From the NCBI RefSeq assembly GCF_030413635.1, contig NZ_CP129235.1, positions 3,224,001-3,288,000 of the forward strand: 64,000 nt of DNA. The letters are read 5' to 3'. A program made the translations under genes and the position numbers. The notes beneath the pieces were generated by a model, which worked only from the letters and a program-made list of their open reading frames with translations, was not told the DNA's origin and did no database searches. Position 1 is the stretch's first letter. Each line of letters starts with the position of its first letter. Shown here in pieces: positions 43,888 to 52,295 of this stretch. The DNA is from Planococcus shenhongbingii (lineage in GTDB: Bacteria > Bacillota > Bacilli > Bacillales_A > Planococcaceae).

Positions 43888-43971
43888 TGGAAAGTATTTG
43901 TCGGTTTGCGGACAGTATTTTATGCTGTGCGGACAGTAAATCTCGGTTCCCGGACAGTAGCCAGCTTTTTT
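43888..43971 (+). repeat. 21-bp phased array 4, word CGGACAGTA, four copies
   Basis: CGGACAGTA begins at 43909, 43930 and 43951, and a diverged copy TGGAAAGTATTT at 43888; all are 21 bp apart. The array lies in the 218-bp divergent space between topB and the NERD gene, in the same orientation as array 5 on the other side of the NERD gene. Confidence 0.92.
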
Positions 43972-44036
43972 CCAATTTCAACTTGCTGTCTTCACTTTTG
44001 TAAGCTATATTCATAAAGAAGAAAGGAGTTGTTAGA

Positions 44037-45011
44037 TTGATACTTAAACAACGCCAGGCTCCGCCCGAACTCTTCCAGCTCGAAAGTTTACTCAAGAGAC
44101 TTCCTCCTACCCATACCCAATTCCCCCATTGGTCAGAAAAACTTCGGCGAATCAGCGCCGGCTATCACGGCGAACAACGCATTGATTCCCTTTGGCACGA
44201 AATCGACATCCCAATCCCCCACTATTTTATCCATGATTTATTTATTCAAAAACAGCAATCCTCACATCAAATCGACACTCTTCTTATAACCAGCCATTTC
44301 ATTTTAATTCTTGAAGTCAAAAGCATTTCCGGCCTGCTTCATTTTGATGTGCAAACTCGTCAATTTTCTAGGACAAATAAAGACGGCAGCATTGACGGCT
44401 TGCGGAATCCCGATGACCAAGTACGGCGCCATGAGAAATGGATTGAGCAATTCCTAACCGAACGTAAAATAAAACTGCCCGTTATCGGTGCCATCGTTTT
44501 TACTTATCCTTCTGCAGTTATTCAATCGAGAGCTGGAAAACGCATCATGATCCAATCTTCAGGGTTGCCTTTTTTGATGGATCAATTGCTGAAAGAATAT
44601 CCAAGGGAGATTCTTTCAAAAGCATTAATCAAGAAGCTCTCAGGTCAACTCACGAAACTCCACTTAATAAAACCGCTTTCTCCATTAATATTGCCAAGCG
44701 GCTTATTGACTGGAGTTCTATGCTCAAGATGCGAAAGAGAGAAAATGTTTTATAAGCGAAAAAACTGGTTTTGCAACATTTGTCTATTTTCAGATCCACA
44801 CGCACACCTGGATGCTTTAAAACAATATCGTTCTTTATTTGGCTCTACGATTTCAAATCGGGAATTTCGCGCATTTACCGGCATTTCTTCTGTATCCGCT
44901 GCTTCTAAACTTTTGGCTGCTTCCAAGATGGCCTTTGAGGGAAGTTTCAAAGATCGGGTATACCATATTCCAGAGGATTTTTTGAGTGCGGACAGTATTC
45001 TACCAAGTTAG
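44037..45011 (+). CDS. NERD-domain protein with C-terminal zinc ribbon
   Basis: A 324-residue cytoplasmic protein. Residues about 40-155 form a NERD (nuclease-related) domain: ISAGYHGEQRIDSLW, HQIDTLLITSHFILILEVKS with the D..E.K pattern of restriction-like nucleases, and NPDDQVRRHEKWIEQFL. A zinc ribbon follows (CSRCER ... WFCNIC, about 228-250), then a helical segment (FTGISSVSAASKLLAASK). DNA or RNA cleavage or binding is plausible, unproven. TTG start with AAAGGAG 8 nt before. It is flanked on both sides by CGGACAGTA arrays, and its last codons lie inside the first unit of the downstream one. Confidence 0.85.
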   Translation: MILKQRQAPPELFQLESLLKRLPPTHTQFPHWSEKLRRISAGYHGEQRIDSLWHEIDIPIPHYFIHDLFIQKQQSSHQIDTLLITSHFILILEVKSISGLLHFDVQTRQFSRTNKDGSIDGLRNPDDQVRRHEKWIEQFLTERKIKLPVIGAIVFTYPSAVIQSRAGKRIMIQSSGLPFLMDQLLKEYPREILSKALIKKLSGQLTKLHLIKPLSPLILPSGLLTGVLCSRCEREKMFYKRKNWFCNICLFSDPHAHLDALKQYRSLFGSTISNREFRAFTGISSVSAASKLLAASKMAFEGSFKDRVYHIPEDFLSADSILPS

Positions 45012-45072
45012 GACAGTATTTTATTAATCGCGGACAGTATTAGTTCATTCCCGGACAGTATTGCCATTTTTT
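44989..45072 (+). repeat. 21-bp phased array 5, word CGGACAGTATT, four copies
   Basis: (C/A)GGACAGTATT begins at 44989, 45010, 45031 and 45052, exactly 21 bp apart, with unrelated ten-base spacers. The first unit overlaps the NERD stop codon region; the terminator at 45099 follows 27 bp after the last unit. Confidence 0.95.
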
Positions 45073-45098
45073 CGCCGCCAATCGGTTCAAATAAAACA

Positions 45099-45123
45099 AA
45101 AAAACCTCCCGCGGGAGGTTTTT
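45099..45123. terminator. Bidirectional terminator between NERD gene and FMN reductase
   Basis: Stem AAAACCTCCC / GGGAGGTTTT with a GC loop; serves the plus-strand NERD gene and minus-strand reductase. Confidence 0.9.
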
Positions 45124-45133
45124 CTTCTGCCAA

Positions 45134-45697
45134 TCAAGGATTGTCAATCGTTTCCTTGGATAAATGCTTGCTCATCTCAGCATATTGGACGAAAACACGG
45201 GCCAATTCGCGCAAGCGATCGTGAACGTCTTCATTAATGATAGTATTGTTGTCATCAAAATGGCTAGTGTGCGTATACACATAGTTCGGTGTTACGAGGC
45301 AGCGGAAATAATCGAGTATCGGCTTCAGCTGATTTTCAATGACCAGATGATGCTGATACGTGCCTCCGTTTGCTACGATGGAAACCGGCTTATAGCGCAT
45401 CGTGCGAGGGTGCAGCATATCAAATGTGTTTTTCAGCACTCCAGGAATAGAGCCTTGGAAAATCGGAGATGCGATAATGTAGCCATCTGCATTTTCAAAG
45501 CGGCGAACGATTTCCCGCATATCCTCGTTGTATTCGCCAAGTGGCCGGCCATCAACAAATTGATGCTCATAATCAGCCAAGTTTAAAATGAGAAGCTCCA
45601 TCTCCGGATTGAAATCTTTGATATATGTTTGCACTTGCTCCAAAATCACACCGGTCTTCGAACCAATAATGGTTCCATCCACTAATAAAATCTTCAT
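45134..45697 (-). CDS. NADPH-dependent FMN reductase family protein
   Basis: A 187-residue flavodoxin-like protein. It starts MKILLVDGTIIGSKTG, where the phosphate-binding loop sits (residues 8-16), followed by YIIASPIFQGSIPGVLKNTFD (about 75-95) and SIVANGGTYQHHLVIENQL, the usual FMN-contact segments. It probably reduces FMN or quinone/azo substrates with NAD(P)H; the substrate is unknown. A weak AGGAGG lies 8 nt upstream. Single gene between terminator and a 160-nt spacer that shows no other feature. Confidence 0.83.
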   Translation of the reverse strand: MKILLVDGTIIGSKTGVILEQVQTYIKDFNPEMELLILNLADYEHQFVDGRPLGEYNEDMREIVRRFENADGYIIASPIFQGSIPGVLKNTFDMLHPRTMRYKPVSIVANGGTYQHHLVIENQLKPILDYFRCLVTPNYVYTHTSHFDDNNTIINEDVHDRLRELARVFVQYAEMSKHLSKETIDNP

Positions 45698-45861
45698 AAG
45701 ATAAATCCTCCTTGAATACGTATCTGCCGGACAGTTCCGCTGTCCCTGAATGTCTCACTTTGAAAAACTTAACAGAGTTTCCCAAAGCTGATTTACTTTA
45801 TCATAGCAAAGTCCGATTCATAATACGTATTGATTGAGCTTATCCAAGTCAGATTTCATTC

Positions 45862-47703
45862 TTAAGACTGAATTCCGCTTTTAATCCGGCTGGTTTCCAA
45901 TTTCTCTTGCGTGCGGATTTCCTGATGGGCCGGCGGTGAAAAGCTGACAATGGTATCTCCTGTTTTCGGTTCCGCCCCGTTTTCAGCGGTAAAGAATTCA
46001 ATCTTTCCTTGCGCCCGCTCAATGAATAAAGGAATGGTGCCTTCCACTGACTTCTCACGGAATTTTTCATAAGTAAATTGCTCAGTCAACTGCGTTTTCC
46101 GCATGGCGTATCCTTCCTCAGCCTTTTCTTCAAGTGCCTGGATGTTCCATTCTGGGCCGAATAAGGTTTTGCCGCTGAGAGAAGCATGGAAATCTTTCGG
46201 ATTTCCTATATGGATAGCAGTTTGAAATAAATGCGTACGCCCCAGTTTCGGCACGAAATTACTGGTGACCAATGAATTATACGAATCGTTCTCACTCGCT
46301 ACAATCATCGTTTCATAAGGCGTTAAATCTTTCTCATACTCGGTATGTTCCGATAGGATTTCTCCGTTGAAATTTGGCACGCCTTCCTCGCGGGCCAATC
46401 GCAGGCGGCCCCACGCCGAGTCCACAATCAAAACGTTCTTATTCATATCGTGCAGCATTTTGCCCAGTTTTACAGTGAACCGGCTGCTCCCAACAATCAG
46501 TATTCCGGGTTCAACGGATGAAACAAGCCCCAGCTTCCTCCCGAGCCAGCCGATGGAAAATCCATGTGCCACGACGGTTGAGAAGACCAAGGCAAACGTC
46601 AGCGCCGTCAATAATTCCGCGTCTTCGAATCCTGCGTCCATCAATGTCGCGGCAAAGTAGCCGGAGACCGTCAGCGCGACAATTCCGCGCGGCGCAATCC
46701 AGCCGACCAACAACTTTTCCTGGAACGATAAATTAGTTCCGATTGTTGAAAGCCAGATAGACAGCGGGCGGACGATAAAGAGCATCGCCAGGACAAAGGC
46801 GATAATCCGAGGATTAAAGATTCCAATCAATATGTCCAAGCTCAACGATGCCGTCAGCATAACGAAAATGCTCGAGATCAACAGCACCGAAATATTTTCT
46901 TTGAAATGGCGCATTTCATTGATGGATGTGATATTCATATTCGCCATCATGATGCCCATTGACGTAACGGCAAGCAATCCTGTTTGGGGCATAACGGTAT
47001 CTGAAACGGCAAATACCAGCAGCACAACCGCAAACACCATCGGCGACTTGAGGAATTCAGGCACTTGCCCTTTTTCGAACATCCTGCCCATCCCCCAGCC
47101 GGCAACAATGCCAAGGAGCACTGAAAACAATGAGGCTAAAAAGAACAAGCCGAACGCCGATGCGGATTCTTCTCCCATTGCGAATAAAACAAATTGAAAA
47201 GCGAATAATGCCAGCAATGCACCGAAAGGATCGACGACAATGCCTTCCCATTTCAAAATCGCTGCCGGACGAGGTTTTAATTTTGCCTGCCGCAGCATCG
47301 GCAGAATCACTGTCGGCCCGGTAACAATGAACAAGCCGCCGATAACAAACGAAACGGCGAGTGACAGACCGGCCATATAGTGAGCGGCGAGCGATCCCGC
47401 AATCCAGGCGATAAACGCCCCCCATGTAGCAATGCGCCATAGCGGCTTGCTGAAGTTTTTTACTTCTTTAAAATTTAAATTCAGGCTTCCTTCAAATAAA
47501 ATAATGGCCACAGCCAATGAAATGATCGGGCTGAATAATTCACCGAACCTTTCCGCTGGAGAAATAATGCCGAATATGGGACCTACAAGAAGCCCGGAAA
47601 TCGACATAAGGACAATGGCAGGCAGCTGCAGCCGCCAAGCAATCCATTGTGATAAAACTCCAAGGAAAAAAATCAGCATCAAACCGAATAAGATAGAATT
47701 AAT
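45862..47703 (-). CDS. CPA1-family Na+(K+)/H+ antiporter with C-terminal RCK/TrkA domain
   Basis: A 613-residue protein. Twelve or so membrane helices (residues 1 to about 385) contain GLFIVTGPTVILPML, VVDPFGALLALFAF with the cation-binding Asp, and WIAPRGIVALTVSGY. A Rossmann RCK domain (SVEPGILIVGSSRFTVKLGK) and a C-terminal extension follow. It exports Na+ or K+ for protons. No ATG, GTG or TTG starts the natural N-terminus. GGGAGG is followed 9 nt later by ATT-AAT-TCT, giving NSILFGLMLIFFLGVLS, so an AUU start at 47703 is proposed. TTG at 47682 without a site is the alternative. Confidence 0.85.
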   Translation of the reverse strand: MNSILFGLMLIFFLGVLSQWIAWRLQLPAIVLMSISGLLVGPIFGIISPAERFGELFSPIISLAVAIILFEGSLNLNFKEVKNFSKPLWRIATWGAFIAWIAGSLAAHYMAGLSLAVSFVIGGLFIVTGPTVILPMLRQAKLKPRPAAILKWEGIVVDPFGALLALFAFQFVLFAMGEESASAFGLFFLASLFSVLLGIVAGWGMGRMFEKGQVPEFLKSPMVFAVVLLVFAVSDTVMPQTGLLAVTSMGIMMANMNITSINEMRHFKENISVLLISSIFVMLTASLSLDILIGIFNPRIIAFVLAMLFIVRPLSIWLSTIGTNLSFQEKLLVGWIAPRGIVALTVSGYFAATLMDAGFEDAELLTALTFALVFSTVVAHGFSIGWLGRKLGLVSSVEPGILIVGSSRFTVKLGKMLHDMNKNVLIVDSAWGRLRLAREEGVPNFNGEILSEHTEYEKDLTPYETMIVASENDSYNSLVTSNFVPKLGRTHLFQTAIHIGNPKDFHASLSGKTLFGPEWNIQALEEKAEEGYAMRKTQLTEQFTYEKFREKSVEGTIPLFIERAQGKIEFFTAENGAEPKTGDTIVSFSPPAHQEIRTQEKLETSRIKSGIQS

Positions 47704-47874
47704 GAGATATTGCCTCCCTTTTTGATAGTTAAATCATACTTTTTTTCTTCTGCTAAAACTTCCTTGACCATTATAGAGGTTTTACTATTGATGTGAAAAG
47801 CAACAACTAAGCCGTTAGGGATTTAAAATTGTGTATAATGTGATACAATGGAAAAAAATCTAAGGGTGAATCTA

Positions 47875-48057
47875 GTGAACCGACAGGAACTTGAGTATGA
47901 AATTGCTGAACTAAAAAGTGATTACACACGCCAACAAGGTGATATTGAAAAGTTGGAAACCACTGGACATGCAAGAATGGTGGACCAGGCAGAAGAACGC
48001 TTGGAAAAAATGGAACAACGCCTCGCGGAATTGAATAAAAAACTCGCGGAACTGTAG
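47875..48057 (+). CDS. Small coiled-coil protein, SE1832-like
   Basis: A 60-residue, highly charged helical protein: NRQELEYEIAELKSDYTRQ, a VDQAEERLEKMEQRLAELNKK heptad region and a C-terminal AEL. It resembles the short SE1832 family of Firmicutes, function unknown. The GTG start at 47875 follows AAGGGTG; an ATG 27 nt upstream is possible but lacks a site. A TATAAT box occurs at 47833-47838. Its stop codon is inside a terminator hairpin. Confidence 0.7.
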   Translation: MNRQELEYEIAELKSDYTRQQGDIEKLETTGHARMVDQAEERLEKMEQRLAELNKKLAEL

Positions 48058-48073
48058 CCCGCGAATTTTTTTT
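48043..48073 (+). terminator. Terminator overlapping the end of the small coiled-coil gene
   Basis: Stem TCGCGG / CCGCGA with nine following T residues. Confidence 0.85.
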
Positions 48074-48124
48074 TGCATTTCTCCCCTTCGTCCCTTATCC
48101 CTCAAGGACTTTATACTTTTTTAT

Positions 48125-48462
48125 GGTTTAACTGCAGCGGCGAGGGTTTCGGGTTATAAGCCAACCCAGCTGCGCAGCAAAGAACGCCACTTCGCTGGTC
48201 CGTCTTATGCCTGTCAGAGCTGAACAGGCACTTCTACTTTTCATGGCTGTGCGGCTGGAAAAATGCCGCTTCGCCGGTTCGTCTTATGCCCGTCGAACCT
48301 GAACCGCCGCTTCCGCTTTTCTTATTGTCCAGCTCCGGCGCCTAGCCCCTCGAGTCGCTTCAGTCTGGCCTGCGATGGCAAAGAGCGCCATCACTGCCCA
48401 GCCTTCCAGCGCTTGTCGGAGCTACACAGGCACCTGCGCTTTTCTTAGCACCTACACTTTTC
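48125..48462 (-). repeat. Compound structured repeat upstream of the ABC-F gene
   Basis: Two partial TAAG-hairpin modules (48130-48320, sharing GTCTTATGCC(T/C)GTC) and one full GACAAGCGCTGG / GATGGC..GCCATC module (48325-48455), separated by CTTTTCTTATTGTCCAGCTC. The 430-nt gap between genes is nearly filled by these repeats; no promoter stands out. Confidence 0.85.
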
Positions 48463-48486
48463 TTAAAATATGGAGGAATTAAATAA

Positions 48487-50049
48487 ATGAGTTTATTAAC
48501 AGTAGAGAATTTAAGCCATACTTTCGGAGACCGCACACTTTTCAATGATGTGTCGTTCCGTCTAGTTGAAGGCGAACATGTGGGCCTTGTCGGAGCTAAC
48601 GGCGTCGGCAAATCCACATTGATGAATATTTTAACAGGAAAAATTATGTACGACTCCGGCCGCGTCGAATGGCAGCCGAAAACGCATTACGGTTACTTGG
48701 ACCAGCATACTCAATTGACGCCTGGGCGCTCAATGCGCGAAACGCTTCAAGATGCCTTCCTGCCACTTTATAAAAAAGAGGAAGAATTGAATGACATCGC
48801 TATGCAAATGGGCGATGCCGATCCTGACCGCCTTGAAGAACTTCTTGAAGAAATGGCCGAAGTGCAAGATGCATTGGATGCCGGCGACTTCTACACGCTT
48901 GATGTAAAAATTGAAGAGATTGCACGCGGACTCGGACTTGATGCAATCGGCCTGGAACGTCCTGTTGAAGCTCTGTCAGGGGGACAGCGGACCAAGCTGC
49001 TTCTTGCCAAATTGCTTTTGGAAAAACCGAAAGTCCTTTTGCTGGATGAGCCGACCAACTATCTGGATGAAGAACATATCCAGTGGCTTGTTAACTACTT
49101 AAAGAATTACCCGCATGCGTTCTTGTTGATTTCGCATGATACGGAATTTATGAGCAGCGTAACCGGCGTCATTTTCCACTTGGAATTTTCCCGCTTGTCC
49201 CGTTATACAGCGACTTATGAAAAATTCATCGAGCTTGCTGAGCTTGCAAAACAGCAGCATTTGGACGCTTACGAACGACAAGCCGATATGATCAAGAAAA
49301 CCGAGACCTTCATCGCGAAAAACAAAGCGCGGGCGTCCACAACTGGACGCGCAAAATCACGCCAGAAGCAATTGGATCGCATGGACCGCATTGAAAAACC
49401 GGAAATTGCAGCCAAACCGCAATTTTCGTTCAAAGAAACCCGCAGCCCGAGCCGCTATGTAGTAGAAGCAGAAGCTTTGACCATCGGCTACGACAAGCCG
49501 CTTCTTCCGCCTCTTACATTCATGATTGAACGAGGCGAGAAAATCGCGCTTGTCGGCATGAACGGCGTCGGTAAATCGACTTTGCTGAAAACGATGCTCG
49601 GCAAAGTTAAACCTTTGGATGGCGACGTTCTGCTCGGAGAATATTTGACACCGAGTTATTTTGAACAGGAAACCAAAGCACCTACCCATACGCCGCTTGA
49701 TGAAATCTGGTCCGCTTACCCGAGCTTGGATCAAGGCCAAGTACGTGGCGCTCTTGCCCGGACCGGATTGAAAAACGAACACATCTCCCGTTCGATGACG
49801 CAATTGAGCGGCGGCGAACAAGCCAAAGTCCGCTTATGCAAATTAATGATGGAAGAAAGCAATTGGCTGATTTTCGATGAGCCGACGAACCACTTGGACA
49901 TTGATGCAAAAGCGGAATTGAAACGCGCGATGCAAGCCTACAAAGGCACAATCGTACTCGTCAGCCACGAACCTGAATTTTACGAAGGCTTGGCAACAAA
50001 AGTCTGGAACGTTGAAGAATGGGTCAATGCTGGCAAGCAATCTCTTTAA
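48487..50049 (+). CDS. ykpA: ABC-F family ATPase (YkpA/YbiT-like)
   Basis: A 520-residue soluble protein with two ABC domains and no membrane part. Walker A motifs are GANGVGKST (about 37-45) and GMNGVGKST (about 355-363), with signatures LSGGQRTK and LSGGEQAKV and Walker B motifs LLLDEPTNYLD and LIFDEPTNHLD. The linker between them (about 245-310) is the charged P-site tRNA interaction motif. ABC-F proteins act on the ribosome; this subgroup (YkpA/YbiT) is a housekeeping translation factor rather than a typical resistance protein. GGAGG lies 8 nt before the ATG. Confidence 0.9.
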   Translation: MSLLTVENLSHTFGDRTLFNDVSFRLVEGEHVGLVGANGVGKSTLMNILTGKIMYDSGRVEWQPKTHYGYLDQHTQLTPGRSMRETLQDAFLPLYKKEEELNDIAMQMGDADPDRLEELLEEMAEVQDALDAGDFYTLDVKIEEIARGLGLDAIGLERPVEALSGGQRTKLLLAKLLLEKPKVLLLDEPTNYLDEEHIQWLVNYLKNYPHAFLLISHDTEFMSSVTGVIFHLEFSRLSRYTATYEKFIELAELAKQQHLDAYERQADMIKKTETFIAKNKARASTTGRAKSRQKQLDRMDRIEKPEIAAKPQFSFKETRSPSRYVVEAEALTIGYDKPLLPPLTFMIERGEKIALVGMNGVGKSTLLKTMLGKVKPLDGDVLLGEYLTPSYFEQETKAPTHTPLDEIWSAYPSLDQGQVRGALARTGLKNEHISRSMTQLSGGEQAKVRLCKLMMEESNWLIFDEPTNHLDIDAKAELKRAMQAYKGTIVLVSHEPEFYEGLATKVWNVEEWVNAGKQSL

Positions 50050-50057
50050 TAATATAC

Positions 50058-50093
50058 AAACGACCTCTCCTTTTTAAGGAGAGGCCGTTTTTT
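50058..50093. terminator. Bidirectional terminator after the ABC-F gene
   Basis: Stem AAACG.CCTCTCC / GGAGAGG.CGTTT followed by Ts; the PLD-like gene on the minus strand ends at its edge. Confidence 0.9.
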
Positions 50094-51546
50094 AATAGGT
50101 TGTTAATTTAAATATCTTTTGGAATCCGTATACCCCGCGCTGCCAAAATGAGAATTCATCCTGGAATTTTTCAACGTCCAGGGTATAAAGAGCGTCTTCA
50201 TTTGTCCATAAGCGATTGAAATAGCTATCCATTTCCCCGACTAACTCGCTGTCATTCGGTGCCACAATTCGAATATCGGCTTCCAGATTATAATTGTCCA
50301 GTGTCCGCTCCGTATAATTCGCTGAACCTCCCATCACAATTGTTTCTTCAGTAGTCTTGATCATGATGGATTTGGTATGGAATTGCCCGACCACGGTATT
50401 ATACCAGCGGACTTTCATGTTTTCATTTGCCTCTTCGTACATTTCGTTGACAACAGGTCGGTTCGGCAGTCCGGTTTTTTCCGTACCGAAAGCGTTCTCG
50501 TTCGGATCAAGAATCATCCGCACTTCCACTCCCCGGTTTGCCGCTTCTTTCAAAGCCCCGACTACATCACTTTCAGCAATATAAAACATCGCTAGCCAGA
50601 TGCTGTCTCCTTTCTTCGCTTTCCCAATATCCTGTATCAACGCATCAAATATTTGACTCTCAGTCAAATATTGAGCTTTATAGTTTCCTTCTTGCTCGGC
50701 AGCCTGTATCCTTGGAAACTCGGGACCGCCTGAGAATTTGGACACCGCTTCTTCCGATTCAAGGATGTCATTTATAATCGGCCCACTTACTGTAAAAGCC
50801 ATGTTCCCATGGAGACCGCTGGCATTGTGCGGATTTGCGGAACTGATGATCGCTTCTTTTTCGGTGACGACCGTTTTCCGGTGGTTGGCTTTGATATTCA
50901 TCATTTCCAGATACGAGGCGATTGACAGTTTAGGAGCATCGCTCGACATGCCATTCGCAATCCACCCTTGGCTGTCGGTATCGAACCATTGGAACAACAC
51001 GCGGTAAAAGCCGGAATACAGTGGCGTGGAATCCCGCAATTGATCCAGATCGGTGAAAATGACTTCGACTCCTGCATCCTCCAATGTTCCAAGCAACTGG
51101 CTTCCATAAGAGCCATAGCCCGTATTTAATGGGTCAGTGATAAAATAGATGGGAATTTCCGGATTTCCCTGTTTTTTCTTCAATAAATGATCGGTCAGCA
51201 ATTCCGCTACAGCAGGAAAAGCGGTTTTCTGGTCGTTGTAATTATCAAATAAAAACAAATCCAATACAATAAATTCTTCCGCCTGATCAATCATGTCGTA
51301 TATTTTTTCGAAAATCTGCAGTTCATATTCCTTTTCTGACCCTTTCATGTCCTGGGCATAGGAAAGGTCGTAAAGCATATCAATATTTTCTACACTGTGC
51401 GTATTTCCTGCATAGGAAACACCGGGCGGCAATGGTTTATATGTATGCCAGACAATGACTGCTATGTATAATAAAGCCAGAATTCCCGCTATTCCTCTGA
51501 CAATTCTTTTTCGCTTGCTCCACCCTTGGAACCTCTTTCTCTTCAT
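50092..51546 (-). CDS. Phospholipase D-like (cardiolipin synthase-type) membrane protein
   Basis: A 484-residue protein with one N-terminal membrane helix (about 14-35) after a basic segment, then two PLD domains. The first HKD motif is incomplete (HRKTVVTEKEAIISSAN, about 229-245, H-x-K with Glu following); the second is HTKSIMIKTTEETIVMGGSAN (about 396-416, quoted in part). Hydrolysis or transfer of phospholipid head groups is expected; cardiolipin synthesis is one option, but the usual Cls membrane region is shorter here. Single gene. Confidence 0.8.
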   Translation of the reverse strand: MKRKRFQGWSKRKRIVRGIAGILALLYIAVIVWHTYKPLPPGVSYAGNTHSVENIDMLYDLSYAQDMKGSEKEYELQIFEKIYDMIDQAEEFIVLDLFLFDNYNDQKTAFPAVAELLTDHLLKKKQGNPEIPIYFITDPLNTGYGSYGSQLLGTLEDAGVEVIFTDLDQLRDSTPLYSGFYRVLFQWFDTDSQGWIANGMSSDAPKLSIASYLEMMNIKANHRKTVVTEKEAIISSANPHNASGLHGNMAFTVSGPIINDILESEEAVSKFSGGPEFPRIQAAEQEGNYKAQYLTESQIFDALIQDIGKAKKGDSIWLAMFYIAESDVVGALKEAANRGVEVRMILDPNENAFGTEKTGLPNRPVVNEMYEEANENMKVRWYNTVVGQFHTKSIMIKTTEETIVMGGSANYTERTLDNYNLEADIRIVAPNDSELVGEMDSYFNRLWTNEDALYTLDVEKFQDEFSFWQRGVYGFQKIFKLTTY

Positions 51547-51612
51547 ATAGCCTTCCCCCTCGCTCTCATTATAGCAAGAAGAAATAAAAAGAAATTTATT
51601 ATTTCTATGGAA

Positions 51613-51640
51613 TAAAAAACCAGCTGAAAGATTCAGCTGG
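51613..51640 (-). terminator. Terminator of the ECF sigma gene
   Basis: Stem CCAGCTGAA / TTCAGCTGG, followed on the minus strand by six T residues, about 15 nt after the stop. Confidence 0.88.
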
Positions 51641-51654
51641 CTGACAGTTTAATA

Positions 51655-52191
51655 TTAAGCTGTTTGTACATACTCACGCGTGCGTGCATCTTCCAGCAAC
51701 ATGTCTTTTAACCGTTGTTTGCCTCGGAACAAGCGTGATTTCACGGTTCCAATTGATACTTTCATGGCTTCCGCAATTTCAATCAATGACAATTGATGAA
51801 CGTAGAAATACATGATCGTTGTGCGGTAAATGGAATCAAGTTCTGAAATCTTGTGGCGAATCATAACTGAAACGTCTTGCTGTTCCAGAATTTCTTCGGC
51901 TCCCGCTTCGTCAGAAGGAATCAAATCAAGAAGCGAAACATCCAATCCTTCCGGCTGATGCATCACATGCTTGCTGCGTCGTACATTTTTGCGGTACCGG
52001 TCACGGAAAGTATTCATGCAGATGGTCGTCAACCACGCTTTCAAATGATCCACTTCCTGAATCGATGACTCATAGCGCACAACTTTTAACCATACTTCTT
52101 GCATCAAATCTTCCGCTTCAGATTTATTGCGAGTCAATTTTAAGCACAAATGATAAATGTATCGGTTGTATTCTGTATATAAACTTTCCAT
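51655..52191 (-). CDS. RNA polymerase ECF sigma factor
   Basis: A 178-residue sigma-70 family protein. Region 2 covers about residues 3-70 (LYTEYNRYIYHLCLKLTRN, DLMQEVWLKVVRY), with the DNA-melting HLKAWLTTICMNTFRDRYR part. Region 4 covers about 115-165, with LIEIAEAMKVSIGTVKSRLFR as helix-turn-helix. No anti-sigma gene is adjacent on either side, which is unusual for the class. GGGGG lies about 9 nt upstream of the ATG. Target promoters cannot be deduced here. Confidence 0.92.
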   Translation of the reverse strand: MESLYTEYNRYIYHLCLKLTRNKSEAEDLMQEVWLKVVRYESSIQEVDHLKAWLTTICMNTFRDRYRKNVRRSKHVMHQPEGLDVSLLDLIPSDEAGAEEILEQQDVSVMIRHKISELDSIYRTTIMYFYVHQLSLIEIAEAMKVSIGTVKSRLFRGKQRLKDMLLEDARTREYVQTA

Positions 52192-52295
52192 GAATAGTGC
52201 CCCCGTCCGTTTTTCTTATTAACCTTATTGTGCCTTAACCGAAGCTTACGCTCTATCGGATTCACTTTCATAAACCTTACAAAGTTGTAATTTAG

